From assembly GCA_052380005.1 (NCBI GenBank), contig JBQTCJ010000016.1: 64,000 nt of DNA. One strand, written 5' to 3'. How positions within the stretch are numbered: the first letter of the stretch is position 1; each line of letters begins with the position of its first letter. This DNA is from Salinarimonas sp052380005. Lineage in GTDB: Bacteria > Pseudomonadota > Alphaproteobacteria > Rhizobiales > Beijerinckiaceae. Positions 26,075 through 37,872 of this stretch are shown piece after piece. The notes beneath the pieces are model-generated. The model did no database searches, was not told the DNA's origin, and saw only the letters and a program-made list of their open reading frames with translations. The position numbers and the translations under genes are program-made.

Positions 26075-26848
26075 TCAGGTTGACCGGACCGCGACCGTGG
26101 CACCTCGCGCAGGCTGGCGGGCGCAATTGAGAGGGCACGTCGACACCGATCGGCAGCACTGTAGCCCAAGGGTCTTCTGCAGTTGCCAGAACTGATCCAA
26201 CCCCTTTCGCCGCCGGCGCTCGGCATCAACCAGCTCGGCAATTGTGGTGGAATGGGCGCAGTTCCGGCGGAGCTTCGGATGGCCGCCTCGATACTGGCAG
26301 CCGAGAGGACAAGCCGCACGCCCGTTCAGCAGCCGAATACACTTGCGAGAGACCCGCACTGAGCCGTCGGTAATCCATGACCGTTCGCCAAGCCGTGCCG
26401 CCTCATACTCAGCCTCAACTCCGAGTATCGCAGCGGCCTGCAGCGCCCTGCGATGGTGGCCTCCCGCTTCGCCGTGGTCGAGCTCGATAGCTTTCGGCCA
26501 GATGCCGGTCTGGCCCACGACGACCTGGAGCTCAAGGAACTGGCGCAGGCTAGTCCACCAGATCTCCGCCTGCTCTCGGCTCGTGATAGCCGACGTCATG
26601 CCCATCCCGAGACAAAAGCTTGCATCGGAATTGATGTGTCGCTCTGGGCAGTATGTCGGCAGCCTCGTACCGGGGATGGTCTCACGGACCTGTACCGACG
26701 CGTCGGCCTCGATGCTCAACTCGAAGCCATGGACGACGGCACTGATGTCGTCATCGAGGGACGCCAGCCCCGCCAAGCGTGGCGCGGCCGAGGAGCGCAC
26801 CCCGAACCAGCCCGGCCGCGCAGAAGCGAGGTGCGCGAAGGAGGTCAT
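26075..26848 (-). CDS. E2-like cysteine-rich protein in the cyclase operon
   Basis: About 257 residues. The segment CPERHINSDASFCLG (67-81) matches the E2 ubiquitin-conjugating signature in which an HPN-like tripeptide precedes the active-site Cys: H71-I-N73 and C79. Helices follow (EQAEIWWTSLRQFLELQ). The C-terminal half is Cys/His-rich (ACPLGCQYRGGHPKLRRNC and TCPLNC), which suggests a metal-binding module. It overlaps the tandem cyclase gene (ATGA). In type II-short CBASS, E2-only proteins conjugate the nucleotidyltransferase; here an E2-like protein sits with class III cyclases instead. No E1, JAB or ubiquitin-like gene is in the window. The E2 assignment is by motif and moderately sure. 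Confidence 0.62.
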   Translation of the reverse strand: MTSFAHLASARPGWFGVRSSAAPRLAGLASLDDDISAVVHGFELSIEADASVQVRETIPGTRLPTYCPERHINSDASFCLGMGMTSAITSREQAEIWWTSLRQFLELQVVVGQTGIWPKAIELDHGEAGGHHRRALQAAAILGVEAEYEAARLGERSWITDGSVRVSRKCIRLLNGRAACPLGCQYRGGHPKLRRNCAHSTTIAELVDAERRRRKGLDQFWQLQKTLGLQCCRSVSTCPLNCARQPARGATVAVRST

Positions 26849-28389
26849 TCCCCACCGTCAAGGTAGGGCCGGAACGTCGCCTCTCGCCCTGTCGAGGGTG
26901 CGACGATGGTCGGCGCGGTATCGAACAGACGCACCGCAGCGGCGTAATCGAGGTTCTGGATTTTGCCGCCTGCCGTCGTGAACGTACGCCGGATCACGTC
27001 CGGAGCGACGCTCAGGGCGGCCGTGCCGAGAGCCGTGGAGGTGCCCTCGCAACCGCTCTGCAGCTCCTCCGACATGGAGACGGCCCGGCTCGTCGCGCAG
27101 CGGACGCTGTAGTCGCCACGCAGGCCGAGCCGCGTGATTGGCGTCGGACCGAGCTCGATGCCGATGGCCAGCCCGAGGTTCTGGATGCCCGGTAGGAGCT
27201 GCCGGCAGAGGTTGAAAGACGAGCGAAGGCCACCGGCGCAGAAGACGGCGGAGCGGACCGACTCCTTTTCGTTGGTGCTCGTGCGAGTGCCCTCGGCGAG
27301 CAGCCCGTGGATGCAGTCACCGATGAACCGGACCTTGCGGCCGTCGAAGTCCTCCTTGAGGACCGCCGCGAGCTCCTTACGGATCACGTGAAGGTTCGAG
27401 ACGAGCTCACGAACGCGTCCCTGCGTGATGCAGGTCTCGACGTAGCGGGTGAAGCCGTCGATGTCCGCGAAGATCGAGGTCAACGGCATCCGAATCGAAT
27501 TGCTCGGTACCAGGTCCCCGAACCGGATAGTGCGCAGAGGCGGCTCGTGATGGTGGAAAGTGAAGGTCTTCGGCACCGCCGGCGCCACCTCGATGGCCGC
27601 CTTGGCCTCATCGACGATCCGATCCAGGACAGGCGTAGTCAGGCCCCCGATCGTGAGTGTGTTCCGGATATCATGACGGCGTTCCTCGACAATCGAGCCA
27701 ACACGGTGGAGGCCGAGCACGGCCCGGGCGCGATTGCTGAGGAAGATGCCCTCATCGTCACCGTCCGCGAGCTTGGCGGCATAATTGGCGGGGTTCCCGA
27801 GGAACAGCGGCTCTTGTTCGTCGGCGCGACCGCTGTTCACCGCGACCGCCTGGCCCGTGTCGATGCCCACGCGCACCCGCGTGCGGTACCTACCGCCGCT
27901 CACGCGGGCACCAGCCTCTTCGATCACCTGCTTGAGGGACGTCGCCAGTGTGATGGCGTTCAACACCCGGTCGCGCTCGCCCTGAGTGCCAGTCGGAGCC
28001 ACCACTACGGCATGGAGGCGCGGCCCGTGAAAGTCGACGCGCTGAGCCCCGAGCTCTCCGATGACGCGATCGCAACCCGAGTAGTGCAGGTGCAGGAGCT
28101 GGAGAGCGCCCTGGTGCGCCTTCTCGGTCTCGCGTCCGAGCTCCAGAAGGCGATCGTGATAGTCGAGGAGCTGGAGATAGACGTGCACACCGTCCACCAA
28201 CACTGCCTTACTGGGCGGGATGGCGATCAGGCTGCCCCCAGGCCGACCACTCCTGGCCTCTTCGGCGATGAACTTGCGTCGCGCGTCGAGGAACGTCTGG
28301 TCGAAACTGCGAACGTCGATCTGACCCTCGGGGACGCTCTGCCTGAAGGTCTTGATGCGGCTCTCGCTGCGGGTGCGCGACCACGCCAT
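26845..28389 (-). CDS. Tandem class III cyclase with complementary half-sites
   Basis: About 514 residues with two cyclase-type domains. Domain 1 (about 60-230) has lost the second metal Asp (FHGPRLHAVV where YDGDR is expected) but keeps LFLGNPANYAAKLA. Domain 2 (about 300-450) has both metal Asp residues, D309 in IFADIDGFT and D358 in RFIGDCIHG, but its later motif is altered (RGDYSVRCATSRAVSMSEEL, no Asn). Together they could make one composite active site, as C1 and C2 do in mammalian adenylyl cyclase. ATG 28389 has GAGGAG 6 bases upstream and starts 10 bp after the preceding gene. No membrane segments are seen. Confidence 0.8.
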   Translation of the reverse strand: MAWSRTRSESRIKTFRQSVPEGQIDVRSFDQTFLDARRKFIAEEARSGRPGGSLIAIPPSKAVLVDGVHVYLQLLDYHDRLLELGRETEKAHQGALQLLHLHYSGCDRVIGELGAQRVDFHGPRLHAVVVAPTGTQGERDRVLNAITLATSLKQVIEEAGARVSGGRYRTRVRVGIDTGQAVAVNSGRADEQEPLFLGNPANYAAKLADGDDEGIFLSNRARAVLGLHRVGSIVEERRHDIRNTLTIGGLTTPVLDRIVDEAKAAIEVAPAVPKTFTFHHHEPPLRTIRFGDLVPSNSIRMPLTSIFADIDGFTRYVETCITQGRVRELVSNLHVIRKELAAVLKEDFDGRKVRFIGDCIHGLLAEGTRTSTNEKESVRSAVFCAGGLRSSFNLCRQLLPGIQNLGLAIGIELGPTPITRLGLRGDYSVRCATSRAVSMSEELQSGCEGTSTALGTAALSVAPDVIRRTFTTAGGKIQNLDYAAAVRLFDTAPTIVAPSTGREATFRPYLDGGE

Positions 28390-28399
28390 GTTGAACTCC

Positions 28400-29530
28400 T
28401 CAATCGATGGAAGGGTGGACGACGAAGGAGCGGGCGCTCTTGTCGATGAAGGTCCTCGGGGTCGGCTCGAAGCGCTCCAACACGGCATGGGCGGTCAGGG
28501 CGGCATAGACGGCATCGCTCACCCGAACTCGGCCGAGCGGCAGGTCGGAGGTGCAGCGCTTGGCCTGCTCGTAGCGGGAGGCGGTGTTAACCGTCTCGCC
28601 GATGAGCGTGAACGCGATCCGTTCGTTCCCGCCGAAATCGCCGATGACGACCTCCCCGACGTGGAGGCCCACCCGAAGGTCAAGGTCGAGGCCGCGAGCG
28701 CCGGCGATCCCCAGCACGCCTTGGACGGCCGTCAACGCGGCCTCGACAGCACGGGGAAGCCGTTCCCGCTCGCGGGCATCGTCCGGAACGATCCAGTAGG
28801 CCATCAGCCCGTCACCCATAAGCTTGTCGATCTGCCCGCCGGCCTCGCGGATCGCGGCGATCTGAACGTCCATGAGCGACCGGATGACGGCGCCGACTTC
28901 CCCCGGGGCGAGTTCCTTGGCGTAGCGTGAGAACCCCGCGAGGTCGCTGAACCACAGGATCGCCCTTGTGACCTTCGGTTCAATGATCGGCTCACCGCGC
29001 GAGTGGAGGGCGCCGAGCGCCGCCTTAATGCCGTCCTGGCAAATGAACCTGCCAATTAGGTTGTGGAGAGCCACGCCATCCTTACCCAAGTCGCTACGTT
29101 GGGCAGTGGCCTCGTCAAGCTTCAAGGTGAGGGCGCGGGCAATGGTCTCGTGCCAACAGGCGGCCTGCTCCGTGGTGAGGCTCGCGAGAAAACCGTGGTC
29201 GATCTCCCAGAGGCAGGTCGTGCCCTCTGCGACCATGTCGGCGCCGCGGCGTCGGGCTTCGTCACCCGGCCGGTAGAACGCGCCCTCACCGACGATCTCG
29301 CCCGCGCCCCGGCGAACGATCTTTCCGTCGACCGCGACGGCGATGACGCCCCGATCGATGATCCACAGGCACTCCGCAGCCTCCCCGCGGCGGCAGAGAT
29401 ACTGCCCTTCGGTCAGGCGCTGGATGAGCGGGTTGCGCGTGAGGACAGGCTCAATAAGCGCCGGACACGGGCAATAGCGCGTCAGGAACCGGGCGATCCC
29501 CTCCGCGGTCGGGCTCAAGGTCGGGTTCAT
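28400..29530 (-). CDS. cNMP-binding domain fused to a class III cyclase
   Basis: First gene of the cyclase operon, 376 residues. Residues 30-125 form a CAP_ED-type cyclic-nucleotide-binding domain (ECLWIIDRGVIAVAVDG, GEIVGEGAFY, RRRGADMVAEG). The cyclase domain follows (185-370) with D196 in WFSDLAGFS, K236 and D240 in IDKLMGDGLMA, and VNTASR (N315, R319). The position that is Asp in typical adenylate cyclases (before FTLIG) is Ala306, so base choice is uncertain. The architecture suggests feedback: binding one cyclic nucleotide and making another. GAGGCG lies just before ATG 29530. It is G+C-rich, unlike the orphan at 18028. Confidence 0.85.
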   Translation of the reverse strand: MNPTLSPTAEGIARFLTRYCPCPALIEPVLTRNPLIQRLTEGQYLCRRGEAAECLWIIDRGVIAVAVDGKIVRRGAGEIVGEGAFYRPGDEARRRGADMVAEGTTCLWEIDHGFLASLTTEQAACWHETIARALTLKLDEATAQRSDLGKDGVALHNLIGRFICQDGIKAALGALHSRGEPIIEPKVTRAILWFSDLAGFSRYAKELAPGEVGAVIRSLMDVQIAAIREAGGQIDKLMGDGLMAYWIVPDDARERERLPRAVEAALTAVQGVLGIAGARGLDLDLRVGLHVGEVVIGDFGGNERIAFTLIGETVNTASRYEQAKRCTSDLPLGRVRVSDAVYAALTAHAVLERFEPTPRTFIDKSARSFVVHPSID

Positions 29531-29599
29531 GAAACGCCTCGCACTGTCTGACTGGGATCAGTCGCCTTCATGTCGATTCCCGTTCCGTTCCACTTACCA

Positions 29600-29627
29600 A
29601 ACCTGCGCGCCGAACGGCGCGCAGGTT
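29600..29627. terminator. Strong hairpin between the right end and the cyclase operon
   Basis: A 12-bp perfect stem (AACCTGCGCGCC/GGCGCGCAGGTT) with a GAAC loop, located about 70 bp upstream of the cyclase operon. On the minus strand it is followed by TGGTAAG, so the T-run is weak. It could block nrdJ read-through from entering the element. Confidence 0.5.
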
Positions 29628-29692
29628 CATCTCGTTCATCATTCAGCGAGCCCTAATGGAAGGGCTTTGGCCGCTGATCACCCGCCGAAACA

Positions 29693-29716
29693 GGGCATAA
29701 TGGAAATCTTATGCCC
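29693..29716. repeat. Hairpin within the right transposon end
   Basis: GGGCATAA (29693-29700) pairs exactly with TTATGCCC (29709-29716). The loop carries the minus-strand TTCCA block, also seen near the left end. It overlaps the inner part of the terminal repeat and may be a transposase site. Confidence 0.45.
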
Positions 29717-29725
29717 GTCTGCAGA
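29705..29725 (-). repeat. Right terminal inverted repeat of the transposon
   Basis: Reading inward on the minus strand, TCTGCAGACGGGCATAAG mirrors the left end. Immediately outside is GGCGG (29726-29730), the second copy of the target duplication, then CCCTCC completing the half-hairpin of the original target. Confidence 0.75.
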
Positions 29726-29759
29726 GGCGGCCCTCCGCGGACAGCGTGATCTCACCCCC

Positions 29760-33494
<3,735 letters not shown>

Positions 33495-33794
33495 CGTCCC
33501 GTATCCTCAGGTCTCTCGCTCCGGCCGCGCTGCGCGAACCCGGATGTCGGCCCCGGACGGCCCCAAGGGCCGCCCCCTCCTCGTCACCATCGCCACGCCG
33601 CGGGCGTCACGCCGTCCGGACGCCCTCGGGACGCGCATCCCCGTTCGCCGGGCCGGGTGGCCGTGGCGTCGAGGTGGATGCCGCGCTCCGTTCTGGATGT
33701 CGTCCGTCTGATACCGCCCGACGTGGTGCCTTCTGGCCCGCCGCCGCTCGTGTCGGTGGGACGGGAGAAAGCTGTCACCAGCCGGGGCGCGCGT

Positions 33795-33837
33795 CAACAC
33801 CTAGTGCTCGGCCTCGTCCCCAGCCCTAGATATGGTG
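33795..33837 (-). promoter_or_regulatory. Paired NrdR-like boxes upstream of nrdJ
   Basis: On the minus strand CACCATATCTAGGG (33837-33824) and CACTAGGTGTTG (33806-33795) each fit most of an NrdR box (CACTAGATCTTGTG-like) and begin 31 bp apart, the spacing typical of NrdR pairs. They lie about 300 bp before the nrdJ start, implying a long leader (33495-33790) in which I see no gene or recognised riboswitch. Confidence 0.45.
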
Positions 33838-34243
33838 TGGGCTGTTAAGATTGTGGAGAACTTCGACACCGTCTCTCAAGCCCTTCGAGTCGCTTGAATT
33901 TTCAGGCGTACGGCCACGCTCGGCGCGGGTGTGGCCGGGATGCTTCGCCGGCGGACCATCCACAAGAGCCGTTCGCGGGCTCCCGCGAAGCGGGCTCGGG
34001 CCACGGCGGCCGGGTGCCTGCCACGGGTCCTGCGCAGGGCCGGCGAAGCGGCTGGAGACTATGGGATTCAACGTAATCCGTCCGTGGTGCGGCGCCCGAG
34101 AATCACATCGGCGGGGAGCGAATCGAATCCCGCCATCAATTCGGCCGGATCGGGGTGCGTTCAGGCTTCGCTCAGCATTCCCCCGGCATGGTCGATCCGT
34201 CGATCAGCAGAAAACGCCAATCCCCCGCCCGCGAGCCCCCGCG
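33838..34243. other. Divergent intergenic region, no gene seen
   Basis: About 400 bp between the NrdR-like sites and the SH3-domain gene, of mixed G+C with several GC-rich inverted runs near 33950-34035. No reading frame with a ribosome binding site or protein-like product was found. Confidence 0.4.
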
Positions 34244-34798
34244 ATGTCCCTCCCCGTCCCCCGCCGCTTCCGTCCGATCGCCCTCGCCTCCCTCGCGCGG
34301 CTCGCCCTGTGCGGCGTCCTCCTCGGCGGGCTCGGCGCCGCCAACGCGATCGCCCAGCGCGCGCCGACGGCGGACGTCGTGCCGGGGGTGGAGCATTGCG
34401 TGGTGAACGTCCGCGCCGACGACGCGCTGAACCTGCGCGCCGGGCCGGGCGCGGGCAACGCCATCGTCGCCCGCCTGCCCTACGGCGCCTGCGGCGTCGT
34501 CGTGAGCGGCCCGTGCTCGGGGAACTGGTGCCCGGTCGAGGACGGGCACCATGCCGGCTTCGTCCACGCCCGCTACATCGCCCAGGTCTCGCCGGCGCTC
34601 TATTGCACGGAGGGCGTCGCGACGGGCGAGCGGCTGATGCTGCGCGCCTATCCCTCCTTCGAGTCGCGACCGGTCCACGCGCTGGGCCCGGCCACCTGCT
34701 CGATCGCCTTTTTGCCCTATGCGCGCGACGGCTGGCAGAAGGTCCGCGTCGAAGGCTTCGAGGGCTGGGTGCCGCGGGCGAACCTCTCGGGGCAATGA
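34244..34798 (+). CDS. Secreted SH3b-domain protein
   Basis: About 184 residues with a signal peptide (residues 1-38: RRFRPIALASLARLALCGVL, ending ANAIA). A bacterial SH3 domain follows (NVRADDALNLRAGPGAGNAIV, then GACGVVVSGPCSGNWCPVE) and a second, weaker SH3-like repeat (ERLMLRAYPSFESRPV, then GWQKVRVEGFEGWVPRANLSG). Four or more Cys suggest disulphides. It probably acts in the periplasm on cell-wall or protein ligands. The next gene overlaps by ATGA. Confidence 0.82.
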   Translation: MSLPVPRRFRPIALASLARLALCGVLLGGLGAANAIAQRAPTADVVPGVEHCVVNVRADDALNLRAGPGAGNAIVARLPYGACGVVVSGPCSGNWCPVEDGHHAGFVHARYIAQVSPALYCTEGVATGERLMLRAYPSFESRPVHALGPATCSIAFLPYARDGWQKVRVEGFEGWVPRANLSGQ

Positions 34799-35277
34799 GC
34801 ACCGTCTTCTCGCCCTGCGGCACGTACCGCTACCGGCTGGAACGGCCGGCGGACGGCGCCTCGGCGGAGGCCCCGCCGGTCGCCTTCGTCATGCTCAACC
34901 CCTCGACCGCCGACGCCGAGCGGGACGACCCGACGATCCGGCGCGTGCGCCTCCTCGCCCGCGGCTTCGGCTACGGCCCGATCGTGGTCGCGAACCTCTA
35001 CGCGCTGCGCGCCACCGACCCCCGCGCCCTCGCCGCCCATCCCGACCCCGTCGGGCCGGACAACGCGGCCCATCTCGCCGCGATCGCGGCGCAGGCGGGC
35101 GACGTCGTCTGCGCCTGGGGAAACCACGCCGATCCGGAACGCGCCCGCGCCGCGCTGGCGCTGCTCGCGGGGGCCGGCGCGCGGCTGTGGCACCTCGGCC
35201 CGACGAGATCCGGCGCCCCGCGCCATCCGCTCTACGTGCCGCGCGACGTGCGTATGGCGAGGTTCGCCGCGGCGTAG
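34795..35277 (+). CDS. DUF1643 family protein
   Basis: About 160 residues matching DUF1643: an N-terminal FSPCGTYRYRLER, the block FVMLNPSTADAERDDPTIRRV, then VVANLYALRATDP, and CAWGNHADPERA. The family is conserved but of unknown function. It is translationally coupled to the SH3 gene. Confidence in the family is high and in the role is nil. Confidence 0.85.
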   Translation: MSTVFSPCGTYRYRLERPADGASAEAPPVAFVMLNPSTADAERDDPTIRRVRLLARGFGYGPIVVANLYALRATDPRALAAHPDPVGPDNAAHLAAIAAQAGDVVCAWGNHADPERARAALALLAGAGARLWHLGPTRSGAPRHPLYVPRDVRMARFAAA

Positions 35278-35290
35278 CGCGACGCGCGGC

Positions 35291-35409
35291 TTGACAGCCC
35301 GCGAGCGTGGCGGCACTCTTCCGAAACGTTTCGGTAGAACCCGCCCTGAAAGCCGCGCGCCAAGCGCAAACCGGAACGTCCGTCACCGTCGATCCGAAAC
35401 GTTTCGGAT
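35291..35409 (+). promoter_or_regulatory. Promoter with two LacI-type operators
   Basis: TTGACA (35291-35296) is a -35 box; the -10 about 17 bases on (CACTCT) is poor. Two identical CCGAAACGTTTCGG palindromes follow at 35321-35334 and 35394-35407 (the second is part of an 18-bp palindrome, 35392-35409). They are centred 73 bp apart, close to seven helical turns, suiting a looped repressor complex. The site should control the lacI-type gene and the transporter operon. Confidence 0.75.
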
Positions 35410-35450
35410 GATGACGACGTCGGGAGAGGAACGCGTCGGAGGAAGACGTC

Positions 35451-36485
35451 ATGGAGCGCCGCCAGCCGCGGCTGAAAGAACTCTCGCGCGAGCTCGGCCT
35501 GTCGATCACGACTGTGTCGCGGGCGTTGGCCGGCTATTCCGACGTCTCCGCCACCACTCGTGAGCGCGTGCGCGAGGCGGCGACCCGCTCCGGCTACGTG
35601 CCGAACCGCGCGGGGCGCGCGCTCAAGTCCGGCCAGACGGGTTTCGTCGGCCTCGTCGTGCCGGTGCGCGACGCGCAGTTCATCGACGCCTTCCTCGGCG
35701 AGTTCGTGATGGGCCTGGGCGAGGCGCTGGCGGAGGCGGGGCGCGACCTCGCGCTCACCACGGCGACACGCCGCCAGGAGGAGATGGACGTCCTCGCCCA
35801 CGTGGTGAATGCCGGCCAGGTCGACGGCATGGTGGTGAGCCGCGCCACCTGCGAGGACCTGCGCGTCGGCTACCTCATCGAGCGCGGCGTGCCCTTCGTG
35901 CTCCACGGGCGCGTGCTCGGCGAGACGCGCCCCCACGCCTGGCTCGACACCGATGGCGCGGCGGCCTTCGGCGAGGCGGCGCGCCGCCTCCTGGCGCTCG
36001 GGCACCGCCGCTTCGGGCTCCTCACCTATTCCGACCCGATGACCTTCGCCCACTACCGCCGTACGGGCCTCGAGACGGCACTCGCGGAGGCCGGCCTCGC
36101 GCTCCCGACCGAGGCCATCGCGGCGGCGCCCCGCGGGGACCCGGAGGCGCTGCGCGCCGCCGCCGGCCGGCTGCTCGCCCTGGCCGGGCGGCCGACCGCG
36201 ATCCTGTGCGCCACGGACACGCTCGCGATCACGCTGATGGAGGAGGCCGCCCGGCGGTCGATCGCGATTCCGCACGACCTCTCGGTCGTCGGCTTCGACA
36301 ACCTGCCGGTCTCCTCCTATGCGAGCCCCGGCCTCACGACCTTCGACGCCCGCATCCAGGAATGCGGCGTCGCCGTCGCGCGCATGCTGCTGGCGGTGAT
36401 CGAGACCGGCCCCGCCGCCGTCGAGCCGAAGCTCGTCGCGGCGGACTTCATCCCCCGCGCGAGCCACGGCCCGGCCCCCGCCTGA
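35451..36485 (+). CDS. LacI-family transcriptional regulator of the sugar operon
   Basis: 344 residues: an N-terminal LacI helix-turn-helix (LKELSRELGLSITTVSRALAGY) with hinge helix (NRAGRALKSGQT), then a periplasmic-binding-like sensor domain (VGLVVPVRDAQFIDAFLGEF, through LSVVGFDNLPVSSYASPGLTT). It most likely represses its own promoter and the downstream transporter via the two CCGAAACGTTTCGG operators. AGGAAG lies before ATG 35451. The effector is presumably the transported sugar. Confidence 0.92.
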   Translation: MERRQPRLKELSRELGLSITTVSRALAGYSDVSATTRERVREAATRSGYVPNRAGRALKSGQTGFVGLVVPVRDAQFIDAFLGEFVMGLGEALAEAGRDLALTTATRRQEEMDVLAHVVNAGQVDGMVVSRATCEDLRVGYLIERGVPFVLHGRVLGETRPHAWLDTDGAAAFGEAARRLLALGHRRFGLLTYSDPMTFAHYRRTGLETALAEAGLALPTEAIAAAPRGDPEALRAAAGRLLALAGRPTAILCATDTLAITLMEEAARRSIAIPHDLSVVGFDNLPVSSYASPGLTTFDARIQECGVAVARMLLAVIETGPAAVEPKLVAADFIPRASHGPAPA

Positions 36486-36587
36486 GGCGGCCCGCGACCC
36501 GCGCCACCAGAGCTCCGAAGAGGAAGACCCGGAGAAAGAAGAAACCGAGAGAGAGACGTTCACCAGAGACGAAACGGGAGGACAGAC

Positions 36588-37865
36588 ATGAGACGCCATA
36601 CGACGACGACATCCGCCCTCGCGCTCATCGCCTTCGCGGCGACGAGCGGGCCCGCGCCGGCGAACGCCCAGGAATTGCTGTTCTGGTCGACCCAGGCGCG
36701 CCCCGTCGAGGAGGCGCAGGGCATGCGCGAGCAGGTGCTCTCGGGCTTCGAGGACGCCAGCGTCGACTACCAGCCGCAGGACGCGGGGCCCTTCATCACC
36801 CGCCTGCGCGCCGAGACCGAGGCGAACCAGGGGACGATCGCCGTCGTCGGCGCGCTCCACGGCGAGCTCACCGCCTTCGCCGACGCCTTCATGGACCTCT
36901 CGGCCGTCGACGTCTCCGCAGCGAGCCCGGCCCTCGTCGAGCTCGGTCGGCTCGGCACCGACGAGCAGCGCTACGTGCCCTGGATGCAGGCGACCTACCT
37001 GATGGCCGCCAACAAGGCCGCGCTCGAGCACCTGCCCGAGGGCGCCGACGTGAACGCGCTCGGCTGGGACGAGCTGATCGCCTGGGGCCGTGCCATGGAG
37101 GAGGCCACCGGGTCGCCCAAGATCGGCCTGCCCGCCGGCCCGCAGGGCCTGCGCCACCGCATCGTGCAGGGCTACTTCTACCCGTCCTTCACCGATTCGA
37201 TGGTCACCCGCTTCCGGTCGGACGACGCGGTCGCGATGTGGGAGACCGTCAAGGAGCTGTGGGAGGTGACGAGCCCGCGCTCGACCTCCTACAACTTCAT
37301 GCAGGAGCCGCTCCTCGCCGACGAGGTCTGGGTCGCGATCGACCACACCGCGCGCCTGGCGGAGGCCTTCAACCAGCGCCCGGACGACTTCATCGCCTTC
37401 CCGGCACCCGCCGGCCCGACGGGCCGCGGCTTCATGCCCGTGGTCGCCGGCATCGCGGTTCCCTCGACGGCGCCGGACCAAGAGGCGAGCCTGGCGCTCG
37501 TGCGCTACATGATGCAGCCCGAGACCCAGATCGCGACGCTGCGGGCGACGAACTTCTTCCCCGTCGTCGACGTCGAGTTGCCCGAGGACATGCCGCCCTC
37601 GGTGCGTGCGGCGGGCGCCGCGATCGCGCTGCAATCGGGCGCGCCCGACGCCAATCCCGGCCTGCTGCCGGTGGGGCTCGGCGACCTCGGCGGGCAGTTC
37701 AACCAGGTCTACGTCGACACGTTCGAGCGCATCGTGCTCGCCGGCCAGCCGATCGAGCAGGTGCTCGAGGACGGGGCGGAGGAGCTGCGCCGCATCGTGA
37801 ACGAGGCCGGCGCGCCGTGCTGGGCGCCGGATGCCCCCTCCGAGGGACCCTGCCCGGTGGAGTGA
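36588..37865 (+). CDS. Sugar ABC transporter substrate-binding protein
   Basis: 425 residues with a signal peptide ending in NAQ (residues 1-26). The fold is that of family 1 extracellular solute-binding proteins: ELLFWSTQARPVEEAQGM, a DVNALGWDELIAWG segment, and AYNFMQ-like aromatic sugar contacts (YNFMQEPLLADEVWVAIDHT). A C-terminal Cys pair may form a disulphide. It feeds the two permeases downstream. The GH63-like enzyme in the same operon hints at a glycosylated small molecule such as mannosyl- or glucosyl-glycerate, which is inference. Confidence 0.9.
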   Translation: MRRHTTTTSALALIAFAATSGPAPANAQELLFWSTQARPVEEAQGMREQVLSGFEDASVDYQPQDAGPFITRLRAETEANQGTIAVVGALHGELTAFADAFMDLSAVDVSAASPALVELGRLGTDEQRYVPWMQATYLMAANKAALEHLPEGADVNALGWDELIAWGRAMEEATGSPKIGLPAGPQGLRHRIVQGYFYPSFTDSMVTRFRSDDAVAMWETVKELWEVTSPRSTSYNFMQEPLLADEVWVAIDHTARLAEAFNQRPDDFIAFPAPAGPTGRGFMPVVAGIAVPSTAPDQEASLALVRYMMQPETQIATLRATNFFPVVDVELPEDMPPSVRAAGAAIALQSGAPDANPGLLPVGLGDLGGQFNQVYVDTFERIVLAGQPIEQVLEDGAEELRRIVNEAGAPCWAPDAPSEGPCPVE

Positions 37866-37872
37866 GCCCCCT

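Larger units (their letters stand above)
6961..29725. mobile_element. Tn7/Tni-type transposon, about 22.8 kb, with signalling and defence-like cargo
   Basis: The boundaries come from three agreeing signs: related terminal inverted repeats (TCTGAAGACGGCGATAA at left, TCTGCAGACGGGCATAA at right on the minus strand), the 5-bp flanking duplication GGCGG, and a perfect 11-bp hairpin that is restored in the flanks when the element is removed. Core genes sit near the left end (tniQ, tniB, tniA, a small tniA-N copy, a tnsA-like gene). Cargo fills the rest: FtsH-like protease, helicase-nuclease, cyclase/E2 operon. The right end lies about 30 bp past the nrdJ stop codon, a spacing like that of Tn7 from glmS. 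Ends of this class usually begin TG; here two extra bases (TC) precede the TG if the GGCGG duplication is taken as the boundary. Confidence 0.8.

Noticed and set aside
6963..29723. Alternative transposon boundary beginning with TG (TGAAGACGG and TGCAGACGG)
   Set aside because: The adjacent five bases then differ (CGGTC and GAGGC), while the TCTG boundary gives a perfect GGCGG duplication.
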